53,883 bases of DNA from the NCBI GenBank assembly GCA_025923075.1, contig JAICGN010000019.1, forward strand, positions 1 through 53,883. The letters run 5' to 3'. This document shows positions 1 to 7,005 of the stretch, piece by piece. Under the pieces are notes generated by a model. It was not told where the DNA came from. It ran no database searches and saw only the letters and a list, made by a program, of their open reading frames with translations. Source of the stretch: Chitinophagaceae bacterium. GTDB taxonomy: Bacteria > Bacteroidota > Bacteroidia > Chitinophagales > Chitinophagaceae. Positions within the stretch are counted from its first letter, which is position 1, and every line of letters starts with the position of its first letter. Made by a program: the position numbers and the translations under genes.

Positions 1-156
1 AGGCTTTTTACAATTGCCGCCGTGGTAGACGGAAATAAAATTGCTGAGGGAAAAGCATTCAATAAGAAAGATGCTTCGCAGATTGCAGCTCAAATGGCTG
101 TAACGATGTTGGGGATCATTACTATTGAAACGACGGAAAATAATAATGAGAAGTGA
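1..156 (+). CDS. rnc: Ribonuclease III, C-terminal end (partial)
   Basis: The reading frame is open from base 1 to a TGA at 154-156 and gives the last 51 residues of a protein that starts outside the window. They match the end of a double-stranded RNA-binding domain: a beta strand (LFTIAAVVDG), a turn with GNKIAEG, then the helix with NKKDASQIAAQMA, which corresponds to the SKKxAExxAA helix of RNase III. RNase III cuts double-stranded RNA in rRNA and mRNA processing in the cytoplasm. The catalytic domain is not in the window, so another dsRBD protein remains possible. The stop lies 3 bases from the stop of the convergent mce gene. Confidence 0.8.
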   Translation, partial: RLFTIAAVVDGNKIAEGKAFNKKDASQIAAQMAVTMLGIITIETTENNNEK

Positions 157-159
157 CTG

Positions 160-561
160 CTATTTGATGCTCTGGCAGAGTTCTATTAACACTCCATTTG
201 TCGATTTAGGATGAAGAAAGCAAATGATCTTATTATCGGCGCCCTTTTTTGGTTTATCATTCAGCAAAAGAAATCCTTCATTTCTTAGCTTTTCCATTTC
301 AGCTTCTATGTTTTCCACCTCAAAAGCTATGTGATGTACACCTTCACCTTTCTTTTCAATAAATTTTGATATTGCACTATTATCTTCAATGCTTTCTAAA
401 AGTTCGATTTTTGTATCTCCCGCTTTGAAAAAAGCCGTATTTACCATCTCGCTGTCCACCATCTCCGTTTTGTAACACTGACTTTTCAGCAGCTTTTCAA
501 ACAAAGGCACGGAATCTGTCAAAGTCTTTACAGCAATACCGATATGTTCTACTTTTATCAT
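160..561 (-). CDS. mce: Methylmalonyl-CoA epimerase
   Basis: This 133-residue protein is a full-length member of the vicinal-oxygen-chelate family. The N-terminal VEHIGIAV strand supplies metal ligand His6, GVHHIAFEV near residues 74-82 supplies the next histidine, and the C-terminal GVLIELCQ supplies the glutamate ligand. The enzyme interconverts (2R)- and (2S)-methylmalonyl-CoA in propionyl-CoA/succinyl-CoA metabolism in the cytosol. It is convergent with rnc and divergent from iscS. The mutase and carboxylase of the pathway are not in the window. Another VOC protein such as a glyoxalase is possible but less likely given the length and motif spacing. Confidence 0.9.
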   Translation of the reverse strand: MIKVEHIGIAVKTLTDSVPLFEKLLKSQCYKTEMVDSEMVNTAFFKAGDTKIELLESIEDNSAISKFIEKKGEGVHHIAFEVENIEAEMEKLRNEGFLLLNDKPKKGADNKIICFLHPKSTNGVLIELCQSIK

Positions 562-630
562 GGGTCTGTTTATGGTTTTGAACGCTTTACGATTTTGGTA
601 AAATTAGCGCATGGTATTCAAAATAGCCTT

Positions 631-660
631 TTGAAGTCAGTCGTTTTAAGGTTAATTTTG
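631..660 (+). promoter_or_regulatory. Predicted Bacteroidota-type promoter of iscS
   Basis: TTG at 631-633 is followed after 19 bases by TAATTTTG at 653-660. This matches the published Bacteroidetes consensus (-33 TTG, 19-base spacer, -7 TAnnTTTG). Transcription would start near 667, about 20 bases before the iscS ATG. Confidence 0.6.
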
Positions 661-689
661 TAGTTCTGTCAAATTTATAAAAGATTATT

Positions 690-1907
690 ATGTTGAAATT
701 TCCAATATATCTCGATCATAATGCCACTACTCCTTGTGACCCAAGGGTTGTTGAAGCAATGATACCATATTTTACAAACAATTTTGGTAATGCGGCCAGC
801 CGTAACCATCCTTTTGGATGGCAGGCGGAGGAAGCGGTTGACTATGCCCGTGAGCAGGTGGCGAAATTGATTGGGGCTGATCCGAAGGAAATTATTTTTA
901 CATCCGGTGCCACCGAAGCTGACAACCTTGCAATTAAAGGGGTGTTTGAAATGTATGCAAGTAAGGGCAATCATATTATTACTTGTAACATCGAGCATAA
1001 AGCAGTACTCGATACATGCAAACATATTGAGAAGGAAGGTGGAGAAGTGACCTACCTGAAAGTAAATCCTGAAGGCTTGATAGATATGAAGGAGCTGGAG
1101 GCTGCCATCAAACCCACAACCATTCTTATCGCCATTATGTATGCAAACAATGAGATTGGCACTGTAATGCCGATGAAAGAGATCAGTGCATTGGCAAAAA
1201 AGAAAGGAATACTTGTCTTTTCAGATGCAACACAGGCAGTGGGAAAAATTCCTGTTGATGTAAACAAAGATGGGATAGATCTGATGGCATTTACCGCACA
1301 CAAAATGTATGGTCCGAAAGGTGTTGGTGCATTATACGTTCGCAGAAAAAACCCAAGAGTGAAAGTAACAGCACAAATTGACGGAGGTGGCCACGAACGT
1401 GGTATGCGTAGCGGAACCTTGAATGTTCCTGGTATTGTGGGCTTTGGTAAGGCTTGTGAAATATGCATGAGTGAAATGGGGGAAGAAACAAAAAAAATAA
1501 GTGCATTGAGAGATAAATTGGAAAATGCATTGACAAAGATCGAGGAATCATATGTTAATGGAAGCAAGCAATATCGCTTACCACATGTAACGAATATTTC
1601 TTTCAAATATGTGGAAGGCGAAGGTTTGCTGATGGGTTTTAATAAGGATATTGCGGTATCATCTGGCTCAGCTTGTACATCTGCCTCATTAGAGCCATCT
1701 TATGTGCTAAAAGCGCTTGGACTTGGAGATGATTTGGCACATAGTTCGCTTCGTTTTGGATTAGGAAGATTTACAACAGAAGACCAGATCGATTATACCA
1801 TCGAGGCAGTAACAAAAACGGTAAGCAAGCTAAGAGAAATGAGTCCGCTTTGGGAAATGTATAAGGAAGGAATTGATATGAATAGTATAGAATGGGCACA
1901 CCATTAA
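690..1907 (+). CDS. iscS: Cysteine desulfurase (IscS/NifS type)
   Basis: This 405-residue PLP enzyme takes sulfur from L-cysteine, leaving alanine, and passes it as a persulfide to the scaffold IscU for Fe-S cluster assembly. The N-terminus [12 protein letters not shown] and the [10 protein letters not shown] loop are typical of class V aminotransferases. The PLP lysine lies in [10 protein letters not shown] and the mobile catalytic cysteine in SSGSACTSA, the loop form of IscS/NifS. The length matches the family. The start is set by a good upstream promoter and by alignment of the first beta strand. It is the first gene of iscS-iscU-iscA. No hscA, hscB or ferredoxin gene follows, and no IscR is seen. 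Confidence 0.93.
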   Translation: MLKFPIYLDHNATTPCDPRVVEAMIPYFTNNFGNAASRNHPFGWQAEEAVDYAREQVAKLIGADPKEIIFTSGATEADNLAIKGVFEMYASKGNHIITCNIEHKAVLDTCKHIEKEGGEVTYLKVNPEGLIDMKELEAAIKPTTILIAIMYANNEIGTVMPMKEISALAKKKGILVFSDATQAVGKIPVDVNKDGIDLMAFTAHKMYGPKGVGALYVRRKNPRVKVTAQIDGGGHERGMRSGTLNVPGIVGFGKACEICMSEMGEETKKISALRDKLENALTKIEESYVNGSKQYRLPHVTNISFKYVEGEGLLMGFNKDIAVSSGSACTSASLEPSYVLKALGLGDDLAHSSLRFGLGRFTTEDQIDYTIEAVTKTVSKLREMSPLWEMYKEGIDMNSIEWAHH

Positions 1908-2024
1908 ACCCCCAAACCCCCTAAAAGGGGCTTTTGGAATAGTTCTTTAAATTGAAACGAATTAAAAATAAAACCCTTCGTCCTAAGGGTTGCAATCCCC
2001 CTCAGGGGATAGGGGCAAAAAAAT
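1908..2024. repeat. Palindrome-rich intergenic element between iscS and iscU
   Basis: The 118 bases between iscS and iscU hold three short G/C palindromes in an A/T-rich setting: CCCC-TAAAA-GGGG followed by CTTTT, ACCCTT-CGTCCT-AAGGGT, and CCCCTCAGGGG. The form suggests a dispersed intergenic repeat. The first hairpin could also reduce read-through into iscU. No second copy is clear inside this window, so its repeat status is inferred. Confidence 0.5.
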
Positions 2025-2025
2025 T

Positions 2026-2442
2026 ATGGCTTACTCAGATAAAGTACTCGGTCACTACCAGAACCCTAAAAATGTGGGAACGCTGGACAAAAGCAAACAA
2101 AATGTCGGCACCGGCCTCGTTGGGGCACCGGAGTGCGGCGACGTAATGCGTTTGCAGATCGAAGTAGATGAAAATGGCCTGATAAAAGATGCGAAGTTCA
2201 AAACCTTTGGTTGCGGTTCTGCTATCGCCTCCTCATCTTTAGCTACTGAATGGCTGAAAGGCAAAACGGTAGATGAAGCAGTGAAGATCGACAATATGGA
2301 GATCGTCGAAGAGCTTCACCTTCCTCCGGTAAAAATTCACTGTTCAGTATTGGCTGAAGATGCCATCAAGGCTGCGGTAAATGATTATCGTAAAAAGAAC
2401 GGTTTGCCGGAATTGAAGTTTGAAGAAAGTGTAGTCCATTAA
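2026..2442 (+). CDS. iscU: Fe-S cluster scaffold protein IscU
   Basis: The 138-residue scaffold receives sulfur from IscS and iron to build [2Fe-2S] clusters. All three cluster cysteines are present with their usual neighbours (GAPECGDVM, TFGCGSAIASSS and KIHCSVLAEDA), and so is the LPPVK loop that the HscA chaperone reads. The ATG at 2026 is preferred because MAYSDKVLGHYQNPKNVG is the canonical N-terminus. An in-frame upstream start at 1990 would add 12 residues translated from the intergenic palindromes. It lies in the isc set but is separated from iscS by a repeat-like spacer. Confidence 0.93.
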   Translation: MAYSDKVLGHYQNPKNVGTLDKSKQNVGTGLVGAPECGDVMRLQIEVDENGLIKDAKFKTFGCGSAIASSSLATEWLKGKTVDEAVKIDNMEIVEELHLPPVKIHCSVLAEDAIKAAVNDYRKKNGLPELKFEESVVH

Positions 2443-2462
2443 AAGGTAAAAAGTAAAAAGTG

Positions 2463-2499
2463 AAAATTCAAAAGCCATGTGGTTTGACTTTTGAATTTT
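2463..2499. repeat. Perfect 12-bp inverted repeat between iscU and iscA
   Basis: AAAATTCAAAAG at 2463-2474 pairs perfectly with CTTTTGAATTTT at 2488-2499 around a 13-base loop. It is preceded by a run of AAAAGT-like units. Similar AAGTCAAAA/AATTC vocabulary occurs at 9520-9639 and around the IVP pseudogene near 20551-20973, which suggests one dispersed repeat family. It could also act as a weak attenuator before iscA. Confidence 0.55.
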
Positions 2500-2510
2500 G
2501 ACTTTAGTAT

Positions 2511-2864
2511 ATGAGTGTCGCATTAGAAAATACCATTTATATAAGTGATAAGGCAAAAGCAAAAGTCATTCAGCTGATGACTGATGCCGGTGTTGTTAAC
2601 GACCCCTCCTATTTCTTAAGAGTAGGTGTTGTTGGCGGCGGATGTTCAGGACTTAGTTATAAGCTTGATTTCGATAACGAGCAAAAACCCATGGACCAGG
2701 TATTTGAAGATAATGGTGTGAAAGTAGTAACTGATCTGAAAAGCTTTCTTTACCTCGTTAATACAACTCTTGATTTTTCTGACGGGTTGAATGGAAAAGG
2801 ATTTTATTTCAGCAATCCTAATGCAAGCCGGACTTGTGGCTGCGGTGAAAGTTTTGCAGTGTAA
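2511..2864 (+). CDS. iscA: Iron-sulfur cluster assembly accessory protein (IscA/ErpA family)
   Basis: This 117-residue A-type carrier moves Fe-S clusters from IscU to target proteins. The three family cysteines are present: one in GGGCSGLSYKL and two in the C-terminal TCGCGESF. Fold markers such as FLRVGVVGGG and FYFSNPNA also match. The ATG at 2511 gives a family-length protein. It is the third gene of the isc set and ends just before a strong terminator. The name IscA, SufA or ErpA cannot be fixed from sequence alone. Confidence 0.9.
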   Translation: MSVALENTIYISDKAKAKVIQLMTDAGVVNDPSYFLRVGVVGGGCSGLSYKLDFDNEQKPMDQVFEDNGVKVVTDLKSFLYLVNTTLDFSDGLNGKGFYFSNPNASRTCGCGESFAV

Positions 2865-2884
2865 GTCGACAAAAATTATTTATG

Positions 2885-2916
2885 AAAAACCTCCGTGAAA
2901 TTTTCCGGAGGTTTTT
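2885..2916 (+). terminator. Rho-independent terminator after iscA
   Basis: AAAAACCTCCG at 2885-2895 pairs with CGGAGGTTTTT at 2906-2916 around a 10-base loop and runs into a T tract. It can end the isc transcript and, read from the other strand, also lies just past the convergent proline-rich gene. Confidence 0.8.
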
Positions 2917-2930
2917 TTAGTGTTTAATGG

Positions 2931-3353
2931 CTAAGCTTTCGATTTTGGTTTTGGTGGTGGCGGAGGGGGCGGAATTGGAGAAATACCGTACTTATCAGTA
3001 AACCCTTTATCGTCTTCCTTCTTACTCATATCATACTTTTCTGTTGTACCATCTTGCTTTTTAATCGCAATAACGTTTCCTTGTCGTGATATTCCTGCCA
3101 CCGCCGGATTTCGTTTATAAAACGCATCAGCCTTTTCGCCTCTTATGGTAATAACAGGTGGTTCCGTGACAATTTCGCCATCAATTTTTTTGGTTTTCAC
3201 TTTCTCATCTATTATCACTTTCGGAGGCCGATATTTAACACTCTCATTGTTAGATTTGGGTGGCGGAGGAGGCGGTTCTTTTTTTTCTGACTGGGCAGTT
3301 GCCGAAACAATAACTAGCACCAATGATGCAGCAAAGCCGAATATTTTTTTCAT
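2931..3353 (-). CDS. Secreted proline-rich hypothetical protein
   Basis: I do not recognise a family. The start MKKIFGFAASLVLVIVSATAQ at 3353 gives a 140-residue protein with a clear Sec signal peptide ending at ATAQ; an upstream in-frame start would bury it. The mature part begins with SEKKEPPPPPPKS and ends with a second proline run (PIPPPPPPPKPKSKA), flanking a charged middle with several KxDG turns. Such proline tracts can span the periplasm or bind a partner. It is divergent from gldF and convergent with iscA. Confidence 0.7.
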   Translation of the reverse strand: MKKIFGFAASLVLVIVSATAQSEKKEPPPPPPKSNNESVKYRPPKVIIDEKVKTKKIDGEIVTEPPVITIRGEKADAFYKRNPAVAGISRQGNVIAIKKQDGTTEKYDMSKKEDDKGFTDKYGISPIPPPPPPPKPKSKA

Positions 3354-3483
3354 AAAAGCAATTTTTCCAATAGATGCCAGGTTCGGGTTTTTCCATAATA
3401 ATATCCCGAACAAAGTGTATAAAAATCTAATGATTCTTCTTTTATGCTTAGTTTATCTTATTTTGCACAATCTATCCAAGCCT

Positions 3484-4203
3484 ATGTGGTCCGTTTGTAA
3501 AAAAGAACTACGCCAATTTTTCAGCAGTCTTACCGGTTACATCGCAATTATCGTTTTCCTTTTGGTAAACGGAGTGATGCTTTTTGTTTTTGAAAATAAT
3601 ATTCTTGATTTTGGCTATGCTACGCTTGACAGATTTTTTCAATTGGCGCCATGGATATTATTATTGCTTATTCCCGCTATCACCATGCGCAGTTTTGCCG
3701 AGGAATTCAAAACAGGCACTTTTGAAATTTTGCAAACAAGACCATTGAGCCGCTGGCAAATTGTTTTTGGTAAATATTTTGGCAGTCTTATTGTGGTTGG
3801 CATTGCTTTGCTGCCCACCATTATTTATTATTTTACTATTCAACAACTTTCTTCCGGCGAAGGAATTGATACCGGGGCAACGGTTGGTTCGTATATCGGA
3901 CTTGTTTTTTTGGCAGCGGCGTTTACAGCTGTGGGCATCTGTTCCAGCAGTTTTACAAATAATGCCGTCATAGCTTTTATCATCAGCCTGGTTGCCTGTG
4001 CACTTTTTTATTATGGGTTCAGCGCCATCAGTCAAATGCCGGGCTTAAGTGGTGGTGCGGATTATTATCTCGAAATGATCGGGATCGATTTTCATTACCG
4101 CAGTATCAGCCGGGGAATAGTTGATACAAGAGATTTGATCTATTTTCTTTCTGTGATCGTTTTATTTCTTTCTATCACTAACCGAAACCTGTTGAAAAGA
4201 TAA
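3484..4203 (+). CDS. gldF: Gliding-motility ABC transporter permease GldF
   Basis: From the ATG at 3484 the protein has 239 residues, the usual GldF length. The open frame runs upstream to 3145 but that part is the shadow of the divergent proline-rich gene. The start MWSVCKKELRQFFSS, the segment FFQLAPWILLLLIPAITMRSF and the EFKTGTFEILQTRPLS loop match ABC-2-type GldF. About six membrane segments are visible. GldF with GldG and the ATPase GldA is linked to gliding in Flavobacterium. gldG follows after 7 bases. No gldA is in the window. Confidence 0.88.
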   Translation: MWSVCKKELRQFFSSLTGYIAIIVFLLVNGVMLFVFENNILDFGYATLDRFFQLAPWILLLLIPAITMRSFAEEFKTGTFEILQTRPLSRWQIVFGKYFGSLIVVGIALLPTIIYYFTIQQLSSGEGIDTGATVGSYIGLVFLAAAFTAVGICSSSFTNNAVIAFIISLVACALFYYGFSAISQMPGLSGGADYYLEMIGIDFHYRSISRGIVDTRDLIYFLSVIVLFLSITNRNLLKR

Positions 4204-4210
4204 TTATCGA

Positions 4211-5932
4211 ATGAAAAGCGTTAATAAAATATGGTTATCTAACCTCTGGTGGATATTCCTTTTGATTTTAATTATTGCGGTCAATTTTCTTGCTTCCGTT
4301 TTTCATTCCCGGCTTGACCTGACAAAAGAAAAAAGATATACCCTCAGTAAAGCCAGTAAACAATTGCTCAGCAATTTAGACGAGCCCGTGATGATCGATG
4401 TTTTTGTTCACAAAGAAAGTTTGCCTTCAGAGGTTAAGAAGTTGGAAAATTCAATTCATGAGTTCTTGCTTAATTGTAAGGAGTACGGCAAGAGTAATTT
4501 TCAATTTAGGTTCTTTAATCCTTATTTGGGTCTTCCGGATTCATCGCAAACAAGAATGGAAGATTCATTAAATTATTTCTATGGCATTTATCCCTCAATA
4601 CTTGATGCACCTGAAAAAGTTGGCGACAAATTAGAAATCAGCAAACTTATACATGGCGCCGTGGTCAAGTACAGGGATACTACTATCGGTGTAAACTTAC
4701 TGCAGGGACTAAAAGGTTTTGGTACCGAAAGGGAGCAGCGGGCTGCACTATATAATAATGTTGAAGCAACTTTAGAGTATAAATTCATGCATGCAATCGA
4801 GAAAGTTGTTGCAGAAAAAAAACCAATTATTGGTTATGCTTTAGGACATGGAGAAGCTTTCGGGTATAATATAAATGATGCATTTCTGACTCTTCGCAGC
4901 AGCTATAATGCTGATACAATAAATATCCGGCAAATTCCTTTTATTCCACCCCAACTTGATGCTTTGGTTATCCTGAAACCTACTTTGCGATTTTCTGAAT
5001 CCGATAAATTGAAAATCGATCAATATATAATGCGCGGAGGAAAAATTTTCTGGATGATCGATGTCATGTATGCTGAATTTGATAGTTTGTATAAATCAGA
5101 TGGATTTGTTGCTTTTGACAGGGGATTGAATTTGGATGATTTACTTTTTAGATATGGAGCTCGTATCAATCAGAATCTGCTTCAGGATATGCAGTGTGAT
5201 CAGCTCGGCCAAATGAGCGGGAACCAAGATAACCCTCAACAAAGATTGGTAAACTGGCCATTCTTTCCCGTATTAAATGGTACGGATCATCCCATCAGTA
5301 AAAATCTTGATGGTGTACGGGCAATGTTTCCAAATACAGTTGATACAGTGAAAGCGCAGGGCATAAAAAAGACTTTTCTTCTTAAATCTTCTTCGAATGC
5401 CCGTGTTTTAAGCACACCGGCGAAAGTAGACTTTGAGTTTCTGCAAATCGCTCCCGAAGCAAAATTTTTTACCGTTCGCGATACATCAGTTGCAATTTTA
5501 TTAGAAGGAAAGTTTCAATCCTTCTATGATGGACGAATTTCCAAATCAATGGCAGACTCACTGATCTCCTACGGAATTCCTTTTATAAATAAATCCGAAA
5601 AGGATGGAAAGATGATCGTCGTGGCAGACGGTGACATTGCAACAAACCAGGTTAGTCCACAAGACGGCCCCCTGCCAATGGGATATAATTTTTTTACCCG
5701 CCATACTTTCGCCAACAAAGATTTTTTTCTAAACTCGCTTGAATACCTTGTAAATCCCTCTGATATTCTAAAGACAAGGGCTAAGGATTATACACTTCGA
5801 CTTTTGGACCCCGTTAAGACAAAAGATCAAAAAACACGTTGGCAAATAATCAATATTGCTGCCCCCATTTTGCTCATCATATTGTTCGGATTCATCTACC
5901 AGCAAATAAGAAAAAGAAAATATTCGGTCTGA
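4211..5932 (+). CDS. gldG: Gliding-motility ABC transporter auxiliary protein GldG
   Basis: The protein has 573 residues, with a membrane segment near residues 11-32 followed by SRLDLTKEKRYTLSKAS, the standard start of the GldG/YngK-like ABC-type uncharacterised domain. It ends in a second membrane segment (near 543-563) and a basic tail. The large middle part is periplasmic and carries the GHGEA and GGKIFWMID motifs of the family. It forms a two-gene unit with gldF. The precise role of GldG in gliding is not settled in the literature. Confidence 0.88.
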   Translation: MKSVNKIWLSNLWWIFLLILIIAVNFLASVFHSRLDLTKEKRYTLSKASKQLLSNLDEPVMIDVFVHKESLPSEVKKLENSIHEFLLNCKEYGKSNFQFRFFNPYLGLPDSSQTRMEDSLNYFYGIYPSILDAPEKVGDKLEISKLIHGAVVKYRDTTIGVNLLQGLKGFGTEREQRAALYNNVEATLEYKFMHAIEKVVAEKKPIIGYALGHGEAFGYNINDAFLTLRSSYNADTINIRQIPFIPPQLDALVILKPTLRFSESDKLKIDQYIMRGGKIFWMIDVMYAEFDSLYKSDGFVAFDRGLNLDDLLFRYGARINQNLLQDMQCDQLGQMSGNQDNPQQRLVNWPFFPVLNGTDHPISKNLDGVRAMFPNTVDTVKAQGIKKTFLLKSSSNARVLSTPAKVDFEFLQIAPEAKFFTVRDTSVAILLEGKFQSFYDGRISKSMADSLISYGIPFINKSEKDGKMIVVADGDIATNQVSPQDGPLPMGYNFFTRHTFANKDFFLNSLEYLVNPSDILKTRAKDYTLRLLDPVKTKDQKTRWQIINIAAPILLIILFGFIYQQIRKRKYSV

Positions 5933-5962
5933 ACGTTTACCTTCTCACATCGCCGTTTCAGT

Positions 5963-5970
5963 TATCTTTG
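5963..5970 (+). promoter_or_regulatory. Predicted -7 element upstream of terC
   Basis: TATCTTTG at 5963-5970, followed by C, matches the Bacteroidota -7 consensus TAnnTTTG. It lies 20 bases before the terC ATG. No clear TTG is seen at -33, so only the -7 box supports it. Confidence 0.4.
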
Positions 5971-5989
5971 CTCTTCCTAAAAAGGCAGA

Positions 5990-6988
5990 ATGACAGAAGA
6001 GCTTGTTACTTATTTAGTGTTTGGTGGTGTTTTGATCCTGGCCCTGGTATTTGATCTGGGATTGCTGAGTAAGAAAAATAAAACCGTCACAATCAGACAG
6101 GCATTACTGCAGACCCTTTTTTGGGTGACACTCGCTCTCGCATTTTTCGTTTATGTCTGGATAGAACGTGGACAGCAAACGGCACTTGAGTATATCAGCG
6201 GCTATCTGATGGAATGGAGCCTTAGTATCGACAATATCTTTGTCTTTATCCTCATCTTCTCCTCATTCAAAGTCAAAGAAGAATATTATGGAAGGGTATT
6301 ATTGATAGGCATCCTGATGGCGATAATCTTCAGAGTGATCTTTATTACATTAGGAGTGGCCCTTGTGAATCAATTCCACTGGATCCTTTATTTGTTTGGC
6401 GCCTTCCTGGTTTATACCGGCTATAAAATGTTTACCGCCAGTGATGATGAGGAATTTGATCCTCACGATACCAAGATATATCGTTTTATGACAAAAGTGT
6501 TGCCGATGATCCCCGGTGATCATAACGGAAAGCTTATCGTAAGAGATGAAAAAGGGAAGCGACGATACACAACAATTTTTGTTGTCGTTATGATGTTAGC
6601 GGCAATTGACCTGGTGTTTGCGCTTGACTCTATCCCGGCAATTATGGGTTTGGTTGATAATTCACCGGCCCACCGGGCCGATGCTCAACTTGTGATTTAT
6701 ACTTCAAATATATTTGCTGTGCTCGGCCTGCGTTCGTTATTTTTTCTTTTACGCGGAGCTGTCGATAAATTTGAATACCTGCAACAAGGTATCTCCATCG
6801 TTCTTGCATTTATTGGCTTGAAAATGCTGGGTGCTCATTGGATCGATCAGTTGCTGGACAAAACCACCCAGGTATTTATTTCCCTTGGTGTTATCCTGAT
6901 CTGCTTATCTGGCTCGATTTTTTATTCAATGACTCATCAGAAAAAGGGAGTGCCACCGGCAGTAAAAAGTAAAAATCATAAATCTTAG
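5990..6988 (+). CDS. TerC/Alx family integral membrane protein
   Basis: This 332-residue protein has about eight or nine hydrophobic segments. It carries the two acidic membrane motifs of the family: WSLSIDNIFVFILIF near residue 75 and AAIDLVFALDSIPAI near residue 203. TerC/Alx proteins are linked to tellurite resistance, alkaline response and manganese export. Here the substrate is inferred to be a metal ion, probably Mn2+. No yybP-ykoY riboswitch fits in the 57 bases upstream. The next gene starts 17 bases after its stop. Confidence 0.88.
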   Translation: MTEELVTYLVFGGVLILALVFDLGLLSKKNKTVTIRQALLQTLFWVTLALAFFVYVWIERGQQTALEYISGYLMEWSLSIDNIFVFILIFSSFKVKEEYYGRVLLIGILMAIIFRVIFITLGVALVNQFHWILYLFGAFLVYTGYKMFTASDDEEFDPHDTKIYRFMTKVLPMIPGDHNGKLIVRDEKGKRRYTTIFVVVMMLAAIDLVFALDSIPAIMGLVDNSPAHRADAQLVIYTSNIFAVLGLRSLFFLLRGAVDKFEYLQQGISIVLAFIGLKMLGAHWIDQLLDKTTQVFISLGVILICLSGSIFYSMTHQKKGVPPAVKSKNHKS

Positions 6989-7005
6989 TCCACATTTTAT
7001 TTTAC

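Noticed and set aside
1052-1606. 184-codon minus-strand frame inside iscS
   Set aside because: The plus-strand protein is a complete cysteine desulfurase with all catalytic residues, so this is a shadow.
3145-3483. N-terminal extension of gldF
   Set aside because: The open frame upstream of 3484 is antisense to the signal peptide and body of the divergent proline-rich gene. GldF proteins start at the MWSVCKKEL equivalent.
5933-5989. yybP-ykoY manganese riboswitch upstream of terC
   Set aside because: The 57-base gap is too short and lacks the conserved internal-loop sequences. A promoter -7 box explains it better.
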